NCBI GenBank assembly: GCA_937873655.1
Contig: CALMYQ010000059.1
Location: 20,417 to 84,416, forward strand
Length of the DNA stretch: 64,000 nt
Origin: an uncultured Lewinella sp.
Lineage (GTDB): Bacteria; Bacteroidota; Bacteroidia; Chitinophagales; Saprospiraceae
Direction: 5' to 3'
Translations under genes and position numbers: made by a program
Shown here: piece by piece, positions 27,101 to 34,190 of the stretch
Layout: each line of letters starts with the position of its first letter
Numbering within the stretch: position 1 is the stretch's first letter
The notes under the pieces: generated by a model
Told to the model about the DNA's origin: nothing
What the model saw: the letters and a program-made list of their open reading frames with translations, nothing else
Database searches by the model: none

Positions 27101-28486
27101 AATGCTAACAATAAGGCCAAGCCACGGAAACCGATGAAACGAACGGATGAAGGATTTTAGCTTTTTGTGCCAAACGCGCCTTCCACTTCCCTCATTCAGG
27201 GCATCAATTACGATAATGATACGGCTCTGTTGAATTTCAGCTTTCGCATTCAAAGCCCCAAGCAAAACATCCTCATTGCCATCAAAACGAAGTTGATTAC
27301 GCAAAATTTGTGTCCACGGCATTTCATTAGTAGAAAAGTTCTCTCCCAACAAAAGCAGACTGGTTTGATTATTTGATTTTCTCCCGGAAACGATGTCGGC
27401 AAGAGCATGAGACTTTCCAATGCCTGCTGGGCCAATCAATATCAGGTAAGGATCATTGGCCAGTGTACACACTTCCGAATCCAGAAAAGTGTAGAAGTCA
27501 TCAATTGCCCTGGAAAGCTCCCGTAACTCATGAAGTTCATTGTTGTAAGGCCGTGAATAATAATCGACCCTATCACCCTTTTCCTTCTTGGTGTTTTCCG
27601 CCTCTTCCCGCCATTCATACAATTGGTTTGATATCTCTTCTGCAGCTTCATCCACACATTTTAATTCACTTCTAATAGCATCAAAAGGAATTATATCAAT
27701 GCCGGAAAAATCAATGTTTTCGTAAACTTTTCTGAAGGATTCTATCGCCTTGTCTAAACCGGATGTTTTTTCTTCAAGCTCTTTTTGCTTGGCTCGTAAA
27801 TATGCTCTCCTTCGCTTTTCAAGTACAGCCTCGTAATGGGAATTGATCTGGTCGGAAAATTTCTGATCCCGTGTAAACCCATCATGGAAACGTAGAAATG
27901 GTAAATCGAAATTTAATTCAGGAGTGTACCTGCCACCAAGTGCATCAATACTTCCCTGATTTTTTGTATCGAACCATTGATCTGTTAGTTCAGTCTCGTT
28001 AAAGAAATAATAGATAAGCCCCTCATTTTCCGGCTTGCGTAGGCGTATTTCCAGTTCATGCTTCCCCCAATACTCGAAGGAAACCTTCATTTTCTTTGAT
28101 GCGGCATACTTTTTCCACTCGGCAAAATGATCCTTCCATTTTTGAAGCATTGATTTACCTCGCGCTTTCCCATCAGGCCTGTCAACAGGAATGGCTATGT
28201 AGTATTTCTTTAGTTTAGGGTGATTATCAATGGCCGATTTGACAGATTTATCTACCTGTGTCCACTGGTTGTCCGACAAGCTGTTTGTAAAATACTTGGC
28301 CTGCCAGCAATGGATTTCTCCATTGCTCAATTCCCAATAGCATTCTTTCCCACCGTCTGGTTTGCCGATTCTGGTAAACAGTACCTGATTTGGAATTTTT
28401 TCCTGCCCCGCAAGTTGGCAGGCCAATTCCTCGAAACCTTCTCGCTGGCCTTCAATTGCCCTGATATTATTCCAATTAATGCTCAA
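24200..28486 (-). CDS. Avs-like STAND NTPase with N-terminal nuclease-like domain
   Basis: A 1428-residue multidomain protein, probably antiphage. Residues 1-170 look like a PD-(D/E)xK-type nuclease of the Cap4/DUF4297 kind: INWNNIRAIEGQREGFEEL (E19/E20), D44-GGKE48, then WQAKYF with Q62-A-K64 as the QxK motif, followed by AIDNHPKLKKYYIAIPVD. Residues about 200-330 are coiled-coil-like. A P-loop NTPase follows: Walker A GPAGIGKS (352-359) and Walker B RIIIVIDALNEG (D428-E432), the 'DALNE' form seen in STAND NTPases of the Avs type. The remaining 900 residues are a helical, repeat-like sensor region with no match I recognise. Nuclease + STAND + long C-terminal sensor is the Avs plan, where phage proteins trigger DNA degradation. 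AT-rich composition and toxin-antitoxin neighbours suggest a transferred defence island. Confidence 0.75.
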   Translation of the reverse strand: MSINWNNIRAIEGQREGFEELACQLAGQEKIPNQVLFTRIGKPDGGKECYWELSNGEIHCWQAKYFTNSLSDNQWTQVDKSVKSAIDNHPKLKKYYIAIPVDRPDGKARGKSMLQKWKDHFAEWKKYAASKKMKVSFEYWGKHELEIRLRKPENEGLIYYFFNETELTDQWFDTKNQGSIDALGGRYTPELNFDLPFLRFHDGFTRDQKFSDQINSHYEAVLEKRRRAYLRAKQKELEEKTSGLDKAIESFRKVYENIDFSGIDIIPFDAIRSELKCVDEAAEEISNQLYEWREEAENTKKEKGDRVDYYSRPYNNELHELRELSRAIDDFYTFLDSEVCTLANDPYLILIGPAGIGKSHALADIVSGRKSNNQTSLLLLGENFSTNEMPWTQILRNQLRFDGNEDVLLGALNAKAEIQQSRIIIVIDALNEGSGRRVWHKKLKSFIRSFHRFPWLGLIVSIRDSFENLIAPESEIDNSIASRIYHPGFEGLEYEASIHFFKHYDIIHPGSPLLHPEFQNPLFLKLFCEGLKKRGLKQVPDGYQGISAIIENYLEGVEEKLAQPDELDYDIKLKLLRKAVDGILVKMVEDGEDHLPYETGEEIANHTFSGKCGSDDKQYLKRLISEGVINEDLYWKERKHYDGIHFAYQRFQDHLIVSALLDKYLDPSHPNKSFESGPLRELLKDESEAHFNKNLIEALSVQVPERVGKELHEIAPFAANYFATASAFIDGLIWRRTDTIGEDSRKYVNEVLARNGNLFYQFLEISISMATKPDFYFNADWQHKFLYQQSLAERDAWWTTWLQDKYGEHSGYNSVKRLIDWAWSEDSRAEVSDESVRLAGVMLAWFLTSSNRYLRDASTKALVCLLQNRITILVKVLQQFEGVNDPYVSERLYAVAYGCALRTQDQKSLVPLSDYIYKTIFAIEEVYPHILLRDYARGVIEYANHLDLKLTVEVEKIRPPYKSDFPDKLPTNEEIDAEYDSKGEDVHHRRKKWGATAILRSMTTEYGRGGGYGDFGRHTFQSALRNWEVDYDGLSNYGVHRIFELGYDPEVFTDFDSRQGSGRGSGHKERIGKKYQWIVFYEILAKVSDNCKMHDEGSYSWSKAKKYVKYDGPWRPYVRDIDPSIIVKTTKKENSIEKMEDLPWWVPYKYENWKEGAVTWKKRFNDFPPIQELMTVTDSEGVEWLNLNMHPDWREPKKLGGDRWDANGKRIWCDIGSWLVEPKDLRKMLKVDHQDNAWRSWSPEVSNRYEVFSREHYWSPASLFFQLTPYYGGDALPSELEDQERKQVAIAHKTAMYFLWEEEFDCSKEEPISYYQPSPLVAIGLKPAQKEGEYLNDQGEVVCFDPSVYEKGPACLLMRKDHVQKILKESGLRLVWIIQGEKQILGNNYAEQPRFDHAVGGLYHMDAKGTIKGEIHSFIRDYDKEVDE

Positions 28487-28522
28487 GTTTTCGGTATCTA
28501 TTTTCTATTGTAGCCAATGTGA

Positions 28523-28566
28523 CTGCTGCCGCAGTGCCGACGTTTAGGAGGCATTGTCGGCAGCAG
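28523..28566. terminator. Hairpin between hepT and the Avs-like gene
   Basis: Arms CTGCTGCCG (28523-28531) and CGGCAGCAG (28558-28566), with further partial pairing of the inner bases. It lies after the hepT stop on the minus strand, so could end the HepT-MntA transcript; no T-tract. Confidence 0.45.
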
Positions 28567-28585
28567 AGAGTTTTCGACAGCATTT

Positions 28586-28927
28586 CTATTTCATTTCTTC
28601 TACAATCGATTCAATCTCCGGAAGCAGGTTGGGGATGTCCTTAGTCGCCGTTTCCCACACCGTATCGAGGTCAACATCAAAATAGTCGTGAATCAACTTA
28701 TCCCGCATTCCGGCAATAGCCCGCCAAGGTATTTGATCGTATTTTTCACGCAATTCCTGGCTCAAACGCTTGGTGGCTTCACCTGCAACCTCAATCTTCC
28801 GAATAATCGCGTCCTGTTTTTCTTCATCGGCCAAAAATGCCTCATAGCCTGCATCCTCCAGGTATTCGACTACCTTTGAAAAGCTCTTGAGAATGTGGTC
28901 AAGGTATATCCGGTCGTCCTTTTTCAT
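28586..28927 (-). CDS. hepT: HepT-like HEPN ribonuclease toxin
   Basis: A 113-residue all-helical DUF86/HEPN protein. The active motif R-x4-H-x-Y/F is present as RDKLIHDYF (about residues 80-88), which in HepT toxins forms the RNase centre in a dimer. Conserved [21 protein letters not shown] also fits the family. The start codon ATG (28925-28927) overlaps the stop of the nucleotidyltransferase gene by 4 bp, so the two are coupled. In characterised systems the MntA partner AMPylates the Tyr of this motif; here that position is DYF, with Tyr at the expected place. Part of the accessory island. Confidence 0.9.
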   Translation of the reverse strand: MKKDDRIYLDHILKSFSKVVEYLEDAGYEAFLADEEKQDAIIRKIEVAGEATKRLSQELREKYDQIPWRAIAGMRDKLIHDYFDVDLDTVWETATKDIPNLLPEIESIVEEMK

Positions 28928-29208
28928 TCGTAGATAGTGATCAGATCCTTTTCAATATATTTTCTCAGGCGAGGATTTTTCAGACTGTTTTCTGTCACTA
29001 GATCAATAGGAATTTCCAATTTGTCTGATAGTTCTTGCTCAATCTGAACCAGTTTAAGAAGACTAATACGATCCTTGAATTTGATGAGGATGTCCAAGTC
29101 ACTGCCTTTTTTGTTTTCACCTCTGGCAAATGAACCAAAGACACCGATCCTAACAGGATGGTAGGGGAGGAGATATTGCAATAGCTTAGTTTGAAGTTCT
29201 TTATCCAT
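28924..29208 (-). CDS. mntA: MntA-like nucleotidyltransferase antitoxin
   Basis: A 94-residue minimal nucleotidyltransferase. The signature GS-x10-DxD is [18 protein letters not shown], with both Asp metal ligands, and a third acidic residue in IPIDLVTE. It would neutralise HepT by transferring AMP groups to it. The ATG at 29208 is chosen over the upstream TTG at 29232 because a near-consensus -7 element (29230-29237) overlaps the latter. First gene of the two-gene operon, with hepT second. Confidence 0.9.
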   Translation of the reverse strand: MDKELQTKLLQYLLPYHPVRIGVFGSFARGENKKGSDLDILIKFKDRISLLKLVQIEQELSDKLEIPIDLVTENSLKNPRLRKYIEKDLITIYE

Positions 29209-29229
29209 AGTCTGCTGAAATCCGTTCAG

Positions 29230-29237
29230 CAAGTATA
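29230..29237 (-). promoter_or_regulatory. Near-consensus -7 box TATACTTG for mntA-hepT
   Basis: Seven of eight bases match TAnnTTTG on the minus strand, 22 bp before the mntA ATG. Confidence 0.35.
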
Positions 29238-29648
29238 ACGGTTTTTAGGCAATTTTCGTTTCTTCTTTCTGTTGTCGAGAACATCAGCATAGCGCAATAG
29301 GGTTTATTCAAAACCATGCCAAAAAAAATAAATGGACGTGACTTGGCCGCTTTGCTGAACATCCAACCCTTCGATCGGGCTTACTGTTTTATCCCATCCT
29401 TTATGCGTATGAATAAAACGTCCGGCTGATAATCACCCAATAACCACCTGATTGCCGGTTTCCGTAAACCCCTGACCAAACATCAACCGCCTTATCCCGT
29501 TTTAAAGAGGACAGATTTAATTCTTGCAACCAAATTCTGCATGTCCGCCTCCCGATAAAAGAGCAGGCTAACCAGGCCAAAACCGCCCGAGAGGTTCAGG
29601 TCAGCTAGTTTTCATCGCCCGTGCGATGTATTTTAGCGCTCAAAAATC
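29238..29648. other. Gene-free spacer at the right border of the accessory island
   Basis: About 410 bp with no supported gene. Base composition changes here from AT-rich on the left to GC-rich on the right. No integrase, tRNA or direct repeat pair was found that would mark an attachment site. Confidence 0.5.
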
Positions 29649-30419
29649 ATGCGCATCGTTTTCAGTTCGCTCCTCGTTCTTTTGATTTGTGCAGCCTGCA
29701 ATCCGGCTTCAGCTCCGGATAACCCGGAAACGCCCGCCATCACCGATACGGCTCAATACGTTTTAGACCGGGCCCTGGAACGCCACGGTTCCGGTTTGGT
29801 CGATACCGGCCGCATCGCCTTTGATTTCCGCGATCGCCACTATATCGCCATCCGCAACGGCGGCAGGTTCCAGTATGAACGCATCTGGACCGACACCACC
29901 ACCAAAGCCCTCACCAGGGACGTGCTGACCAATAACGGGCTTACCCGGGAGGTCAACGGCCAGGTGACTCCGCTCAGCGCCAAAGACAGTTCAGCCTATG
30001 CCAACAGCGTCAACTCGGTCATCTACTTCGCCTTGCTGCCGTATTTTCTCAACGACCCTGCCGTGCATAAGACATATTTGGGAAAAACAACTATAAAAGG
30101 CGTTGCCTATCACAAAATAGGCGTAACTTTCGGCGCCGAAAACGGTGGAAAGGATTTCCAGGACCAATATGTATACTGGATCCGCCAGGACAATTTTACG
30201 CTCGATTACCTTGCTTATAACTATATCGTGGACGGTGGCGGCGCACGGTTCCGGCAAGCGGTTAACCTCCGGCCGGTCAACGGCCTTCTGATCGCCGATT
30301 ATATCAATTTCAAACCCAAAAGCGATTCCAGGGACGTAGTCCGTTTTGACCGCCTGTTTGAAGCAGACAGTCTCGAGGAATTATCCCGTATCGTATTGGA
30401 AAATGTATCAGTTGATTAG
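29649..30419 (+). CDS. DUF6503-like lipoprotein
   Basis: A 256-residue lipoprotein (MRIVFSSLLVLLICAAC, Cys17). The mature part begins with AQYVLDRALERHGSGLVDTGRIAFDFRDRHYIAIRNGGRFQYER and contains GVAYHKIGVTFGAENGGKDFQDQYVYWIRQDNFTLDYLAY, matching the DUF6503 family of Bacteroidota, whose fold resembles lipoprotein carriers of the LolA/LppX kind (inference from the beta-rich pattern). Function is unknown. It is followed by the choice-of-anchor B gene after 56 bp on the same strand. Confidence 0.75.
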   Translation: MRIVFSSLLVLLICAACNPASAPDNPETPAITDTAQYVLDRALERHGSGLVDTGRIAFDFRDRHYIAIRNGGRFQYERIWTDTTTKALTRDVLTNNGLTREVNGQVTPLSAKDSSAYANSVNSVIYFALLPYFLNDPAVHKTYLGKTTIKGVAYHKIGVTFGAENGGKDFQDQYVYWIRQDNFTLDYLAYNYIVDGGGARFRQAVNLRPVNGLLIADYINFKPKSDSRDVVRFDRLFEADSLEELSRIVLENVSVD

Positions 30420-30475
30420 CTCCGGCTCCCCCTCCTGAGCGCTATTTGCAACATTGAACTCGTAAAGCACAAATC

Positions 30476-32137
30476 ATGTCACTCAGGAAATTCTTTTGCT
30501 GGATTGTTATGGCAGGCCTTGTTTCTGCCGTGAACGGCCAGGTATCGCAGAACATGACCCTGCTGGGGAACTGGGACAACAACAGCCTGCCGAACTACAA
30601 CGGCGTCGTCTACAACGATTGCTGGGGGTACGCCGCGGGCGGCAGGGAATACGCCATCGTCGGCTCGGCTCAAAGGATCCACTTTTTCGATATTACGGAT
30701 CCTTCCAATATTGTCCAGGTGAATTCATTCACCGGCGGCGCCAACTCCATCTGGCGGGATATGAAAACCTATGGTAATTATGCGTATTCCGTGGCCGACC
30801 AGGGCAGCGAAGGGCTGATGATCTTCAACTTGTCCAACCTGCCGACCAGCGTTTCAAAGTCCGCGCAATTGACCACCTGGTTCACCAAATCCCATAATAT
30901 ATTCATTGATGAACCCAACGGGCGTTTGTATGTCGTCGGGATCAATCACCCCATGGGGTATGATATGATCGTGCTGAACATTGCCAACAATCCGGCCAGC
31001 CCTTCCCTGATCGCTTATGTCAACCTCCCGGGCGGGTACATCCACGATGTGTACGTGCGCGACAATATCGCCTACTGCTCCCACGGCTACAACGGCCTTT
31101 ATATTTATGACCTGACCAATCCGTCGAGCCCGGTGACTGTGAAATCGATCACCAGTTACCCGGACCAGGGCTATAATCACAGCAGCTGGCTGACCGATGA
31201 CGGGCATTATATGGTGTTTGCGGACGAGGTCCCTACGGGCCTGGGCCTCAAGATGGCGGACATCACTTCCGACCCTTCCGAAATTATTGTAACCGACGTA
31301 TTCCGCTCCCAACTGCTGGCGCCTGCCCAAACGAACAGCGTGCCGCACAACCCGTTCATCATCGGCAACCTCGTCTACGTGTCCTATTACGAGGACGGGG
31401 TGCAAATTTTTGACATTTCCAATCCCAATGACGTCCAACGGGTAGGCTATTACGATACCTACACAGCCCACACCACTTACGGCAGTTACGACGGCGCATG
31501 GGGCGTATACCCGTTCCTTCCTTCCGGGCATATCATCGCATCCGACATCCTCAACGGCCTGTTTGTGGTGCAATACAACGGCTTGCTCCCGGTTGAATGG
31601 GGCGATTTCAAGGCCGTGGCCGAAGGATCCAAAATCCGGCTGGACTGGCAGGTATTCCAGGAAAAAAACAGTGAGGGTTTTGTTGTCGAGCGCAGTGCCG
31701 ACGGCCGGGAATTTGATCCCATCGCAGCGGTCGGCAGCAAAGGCGACAGCGAAAAGGGCCACGCTTATGCAACCTACGACAACGATCCGCTGAACGGCTG
31801 GAATTATTACCGGCTCGCCCAGAAGGATTATGACGGTAAAATCACGTATTCCAAAATCGCAACCGCCTTCATGCGGGGCGGGAATGCCGCTGATTGGCAG
31901 GTATACCCGACCGTAGTGACATTTGGCACGCCGCTCAACGTAACCGGCTATACCGACGGGCGCCTGCGGATGGAATGGATCGACCTGCAAGGCCGGACCC
32001 TGAACCGGTGGGATTTCGATCCTGGCGCCCACCTGGAAACCATCTGGCCCGACCTGAATACAGCCGGCGTTTTCATGCTTCGGATCTGGGACGGCGACCG
32101 GATCGTTGCCACCCGGCGGGTTGCGGTAGGCGGGTAG
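30476..32137 (+). CDS. Choice-of-anchor B family surface protein
   Basis: A 553-residue secreted protein with signal peptide ending near VNGQ (residue 22). Residues about 25-365 form a repeated propeller-like region (AIVGSAQRIHFFDITDPSNIVQV; VRDNIAYCSHGYNGLYIYDLTNPSSPV; VSYYEDGVQIFDISNPNDVQRVGYYDTY) with the conserved HNPFIIGN, as in choice-of-anchor B (LVIVD-repeat) proteins. Residues about 370-470 are a fibronectin-like domain seen before type IX sorting signals (VEWGDFKAVAEGSKIRLDWQV). The C-terminal 80 residues look like a type A T9SS sorting domain (YPTVVTFGTPLNVTGY; GVFMLRIWDGDRIVATRRVAV). Likely secreted and cell-surface attached. Confidence 0.82.
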   Translation: MSLRKFFCWIVMAGLVSAVNGQVSQNMTLLGNWDNNSLPNYNGVVYNDCWGYAAGGREYAIVGSAQRIHFFDITDPSNIVQVNSFTGGANSIWRDMKTYGNYAYSVADQGSEGLMIFNLSNLPTSVSKSAQLTTWFTKSHNIFIDEPNGRLYVVGINHPMGYDMIVLNIANNPASPSLIAYVNLPGGYIHDVYVRDNIAYCSHGYNGLYIYDLTNPSSPVTVKSITSYPDQGYNHSSWLTDDGHYMVFADEVPTGLGLKMADITSDPSEIIVTDVFRSQLLAPAQTNSVPHNPFIIGNLVYVSYYEDGVQIFDISNPNDVQRVGYYDTYTAHTTYGSYDGAWGVYPFLPSGHIIASDILNGLFVVQYNGLLPVEWGDFKAVAEGSKIRLDWQVFQEKNSEGFVVERSADGREFDPIAAVGSKGDSEKGHAYATYDNDPLNGWNYYRLAQKDYDGKITYSKIATAFMRGGNAADWQVYPTVVTFGTPLNVTGYTDGRLRMEWIDLQGRTLNRWDFDPGAHLETIWPDLNTAGVFMLRIWDGDRIVATRRVAVGG

Positions 32138-32182
32138 GGAAACGGTCTGTCAAATTCTTCGCATCTTTGCGCAAAAAGAGCC

Positions 32183-33193
32183 TTGCCCAAGTACCTGATC
32201 ATCCGTTTCAGTTCCATCGGCGATATTGTGCTGACCACGCCCGTTGCGCGGGCGCTCAAACAGCAACTGGGCGCCGAGGTCCATTACCTGACCAAGGCTT
32301 CATTTCAATCCGTACTCAAAGCCAATCCGTACGTCGACCGGATCCATACCATCCGAAAAGAGGTTAAGGAAGTGTTGCCCCAACTCCGCGCCGAGCGGTT
32401 CGACGGGATCATCGATCTGCACAATAACCTGCGCTCGCGACAGGTGCGCCTCAGCCTTTTTCCGGTACCGGCCCGCGGTTTCAACAAATTGAACCTGGAA
32501 AAATGGCTGATGGTCCGTTTCAAGATCAACCGGTTGCCCAAGGTTCATATCGTAGACCGGTACCTGAAGGCGGTTGCCCATCTCGGCGTGAAGAACGACG
32601 GCGAAGGACTGGACTATTTCATCCCGCAGGCCGATGAACTGGACACCGGGGTTTTTATCCGGTCCGCCGGACTGGAGCTCGCACCCAACCCGGATAAAAC
32701 GCCGCCGATCCTATCTTATACCGCCTTTGTGATCGGCGCGGCCCATGCCACCAAGCGCCTCCCTGCCGATAAGATCATTGAATGCTGTCGCCGCATCAAA
32801 GGGCCCGTCCTGCTATTGGGCGGGCCGGAGGATGCTGAAACGGGAAAGTCAATTGCAGCGCAGGCCGGAGATCACGTCATCAATGCCTGCGGCCGCTGCA
32901 ACCTCAACCAGTCGGCTTCCCTGGTGCGGCAGGCCCGGCTGGTGATCACCCATGATACGGGATTGATGCATATTGCGGCCGCTTTTCGCAAAGAGATCGT
33001 TTCCATCTGGGGCAATACGATCCCGGAATTTGGGATGTACCCCTATTATCCGGCAGGAATGGACCTGAACACCACCCTGGAGGTCAAGGGGTTGCCGTGC
33101 AGGCCTTGTTCGAAGATCGGCTTTGGTGAATGTCCGGAGGGGCATTTCCGGTGTATGCGGGGGATTGAGTGGGAGGATCTGTTTCTTCGTTGA
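32183..33193 (+). CDS. Glycosyltransferase family 9 (heptosyltransferase-like)
   Basis: A 336-residue protein with the GT9 pattern: N-terminal KYLIIRFSSIGDIVLTTPVARALK, EVHYLTKASFQSVLKANPYVDRIH, RFDGIIDLHNNLRSRQVRLSL, then the C-terminal nucleotide-sugar site LLLGGPEDAE, ITHDTGLMHIAAAF and IWGNTIPEFGMYPY. These enzymes add heptose or similar sugars to the lipopolysaccharide core. A Cys-rich end (CRPCSKIGFGECPEGHFRC) is common in Bacteroidota members. The start is TTG at 32183; no ATG or GTG precedes the conserved KYLIIRFSS. It begins 45 bp after the preceding stop. Confidence 0.9.
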   Translation: MPKYLIIRFSSIGDIVLTTPVARALKQQLGAEVHYLTKASFQSVLKANPYVDRIHTIRKEVKEVLPQLRAERFDGIIDLHNNLRSRQVRLSLFPVPARGFNKLNLEKWLMVRFKINRLPKVHIVDRYLKAVAHLGVKNDGEGLDYFIPQADELDTGVFIRSAGLELAPNPDKTPPILSYTAFVIGAAHATKRLPADKIIECCRRIKGPVLLLGGPEDAETGKSIAAQAGDHVINACGRCNLNQSASLVRQARLVITHDTGLMHIAAAFRKEIVSIWGNTIPEFGMYPYYPAGMDLNTTLEVKGLPCRPCSKIGFGECPEGHFRCMRGIEWEDLFLR

Positions 33194-33312
33194 TTTTAGG
33201 ATTTGTTGATTATTCCCTTCGGTCATGTACCGGGTGCTCGTTGATTTGAGAATTTTCCACCTACACGGTCCAAATTGATCCTGTCCGAATTCGTTTTCTG
33301 ATGAGGCTTCCA

Positions 33313-33354
33313 CTAGTGGCGCCACTAGATACCACTCAAGTTTCGCGCCACTAC
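33313..33354. mobile_element. Left-end fragment of the MITE-like repeat
   Basis: CTAGTGGCGCCACTAG (33313-33328, itself a perfect palindrome) followed by GATACCACTCAAGTTTCGCG matches the left end of the complete element at 61032, with the first inner 9 bases changed. Confidence 0.6.
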
Positions 33355-33460
33355 ATAAAGGCCTTCTGATTGCCAAACCATTCTGGTTCGGCTTGTATTT
33401 TTACCACCATGAGTACCGCTTGGCAGGCTATAAGAATCATATGGACACATAAGAAGAGCT

Positions 33461-33561
33461 ATTTCAATTGCGCAAAGGCGCAATTGAAATGAAAAACTCA
33501 TGTGAACTGATGTGTCTATGTTGTAAAAAAAAGAACAATGGTTTTGAAAAAACGATTGTTC
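33461..33561. other. Two adjacent strong hairpins, possible structured RNA
   Basis: Hairpin 1 has perfect 13-bp arms ATTTCAATTGCGC (33461-33473) and its complement (33478-33490) with a 4-nt loop, nested inside an outer pairing ACACAT / ATGTGT. Hairpin 2 has 13-bp arms with one mismatch (33533-33545 and 33549-33561), loop GAA. They are 42 bp apart in a gene-free region; A-rich and T-rich tracts lie beside them. No known RNA family recognised. Confidence 0.4.
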
Positions 33562-33819
33562 ATTCAAAATTGCGGTGTTTCCAATTATGAAGAGTGCTCC
33601 CAATATGGCGGACCTGGCGGCCCGCGCCGGTGATTTACAGGCGTGGAAAACCCGTTGAATCTTAAATACTGGTTCTTTGTTACAAGCGCCGCCGCCATTT
33701 GGCTTCTTTAACCTTAAAATGTCGGCCCCTACAGCCGCTTTGTTATAAAGGCAGGATTCCTTACGCGAAAGCTACGGTACCACTGACCCCCTCCTCCGCT
33801 GAAGCTGCGGCCACCGGAG

Positions 33820-33984
33820 ACTGACAACTGACAACTGACACCTGACAACTGCCAACTGACACCTGACAACTGACAACCGCCAACTGCCAACCGCCAACCG
33901 CCAACCGCCAACTGCCAACCGCCAACTGACAACTGACAACTGACAACTGACAACTGACAACCGACAACTGACAACTGACAACTG
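33820..33984. repeat. Long heptamer array (TGACAAC/CGCCAAC/TGCCAAC)
   Basis: About 23 consecutive 7-bp units with base changes at two or three positions only. It is the longest array of this family in the window. The uniform short period without spacers excludes a CRISPR. Confidence 0.92.
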
Positions 33985-34080
33985 ATCCCTGCAACCCCAT
34001 CAGGCGGAATCCGTTAAATGTCGGATAGAAGAGAGAATTGATGGAGGCTGAATAGCGCGACCATCCCAATTATCGCTTAA

Positions 34081-34114
34081 TTTGCAGACAATTTCTCAAA
34101 AAGGGCTATCTTTC
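34081..34114 (+). promoter_or_regulatory. Candidate promoter of the PorP/SprF gene
   Basis: TTTG at 34081-34084 and TATCTTTC at 34107-34114 (7 of 8 consensus bases), spacer 22 nt, about 75 bp before the ATG. Confidence 0.4.
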
Positions 34115-34190
34115 GGCTTTGGCCGGAGTCCCAACCCAAAAACAATGGGCTTACGTCCATATAGATGAACTATTCAAAATCTGAAAATCT

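Larger units (their letters stand above)
33194..34190. other. 1-kb gene-free, repeat-rich region
   Basis: No convincing gene in about 1 kb. It contains a partial MITE end (33313-33354), two adjacent hairpins (33461-33561), a segment at about 33604-33735 similar to part of 41820-41880 (shared 'ATGGCGGACCTG' and 'TTTAACCTT' blocks), a long heptamer array (33820-33984) and the promoter of the next gene. The short open frames across it run through repeats and show no protein character. Confidence 0.65.

Noticed and set aside
29238..29648. Integration site or tRNA at the island border
   Set aside because: I looked for tRNA-like cloverleaves, direct repeats and integrase motifs and found none.
33325..33603. 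92-codon frame in the gene desert
   Set aside because: It reads through two hairpins and a MITE fragment and has no protein character.
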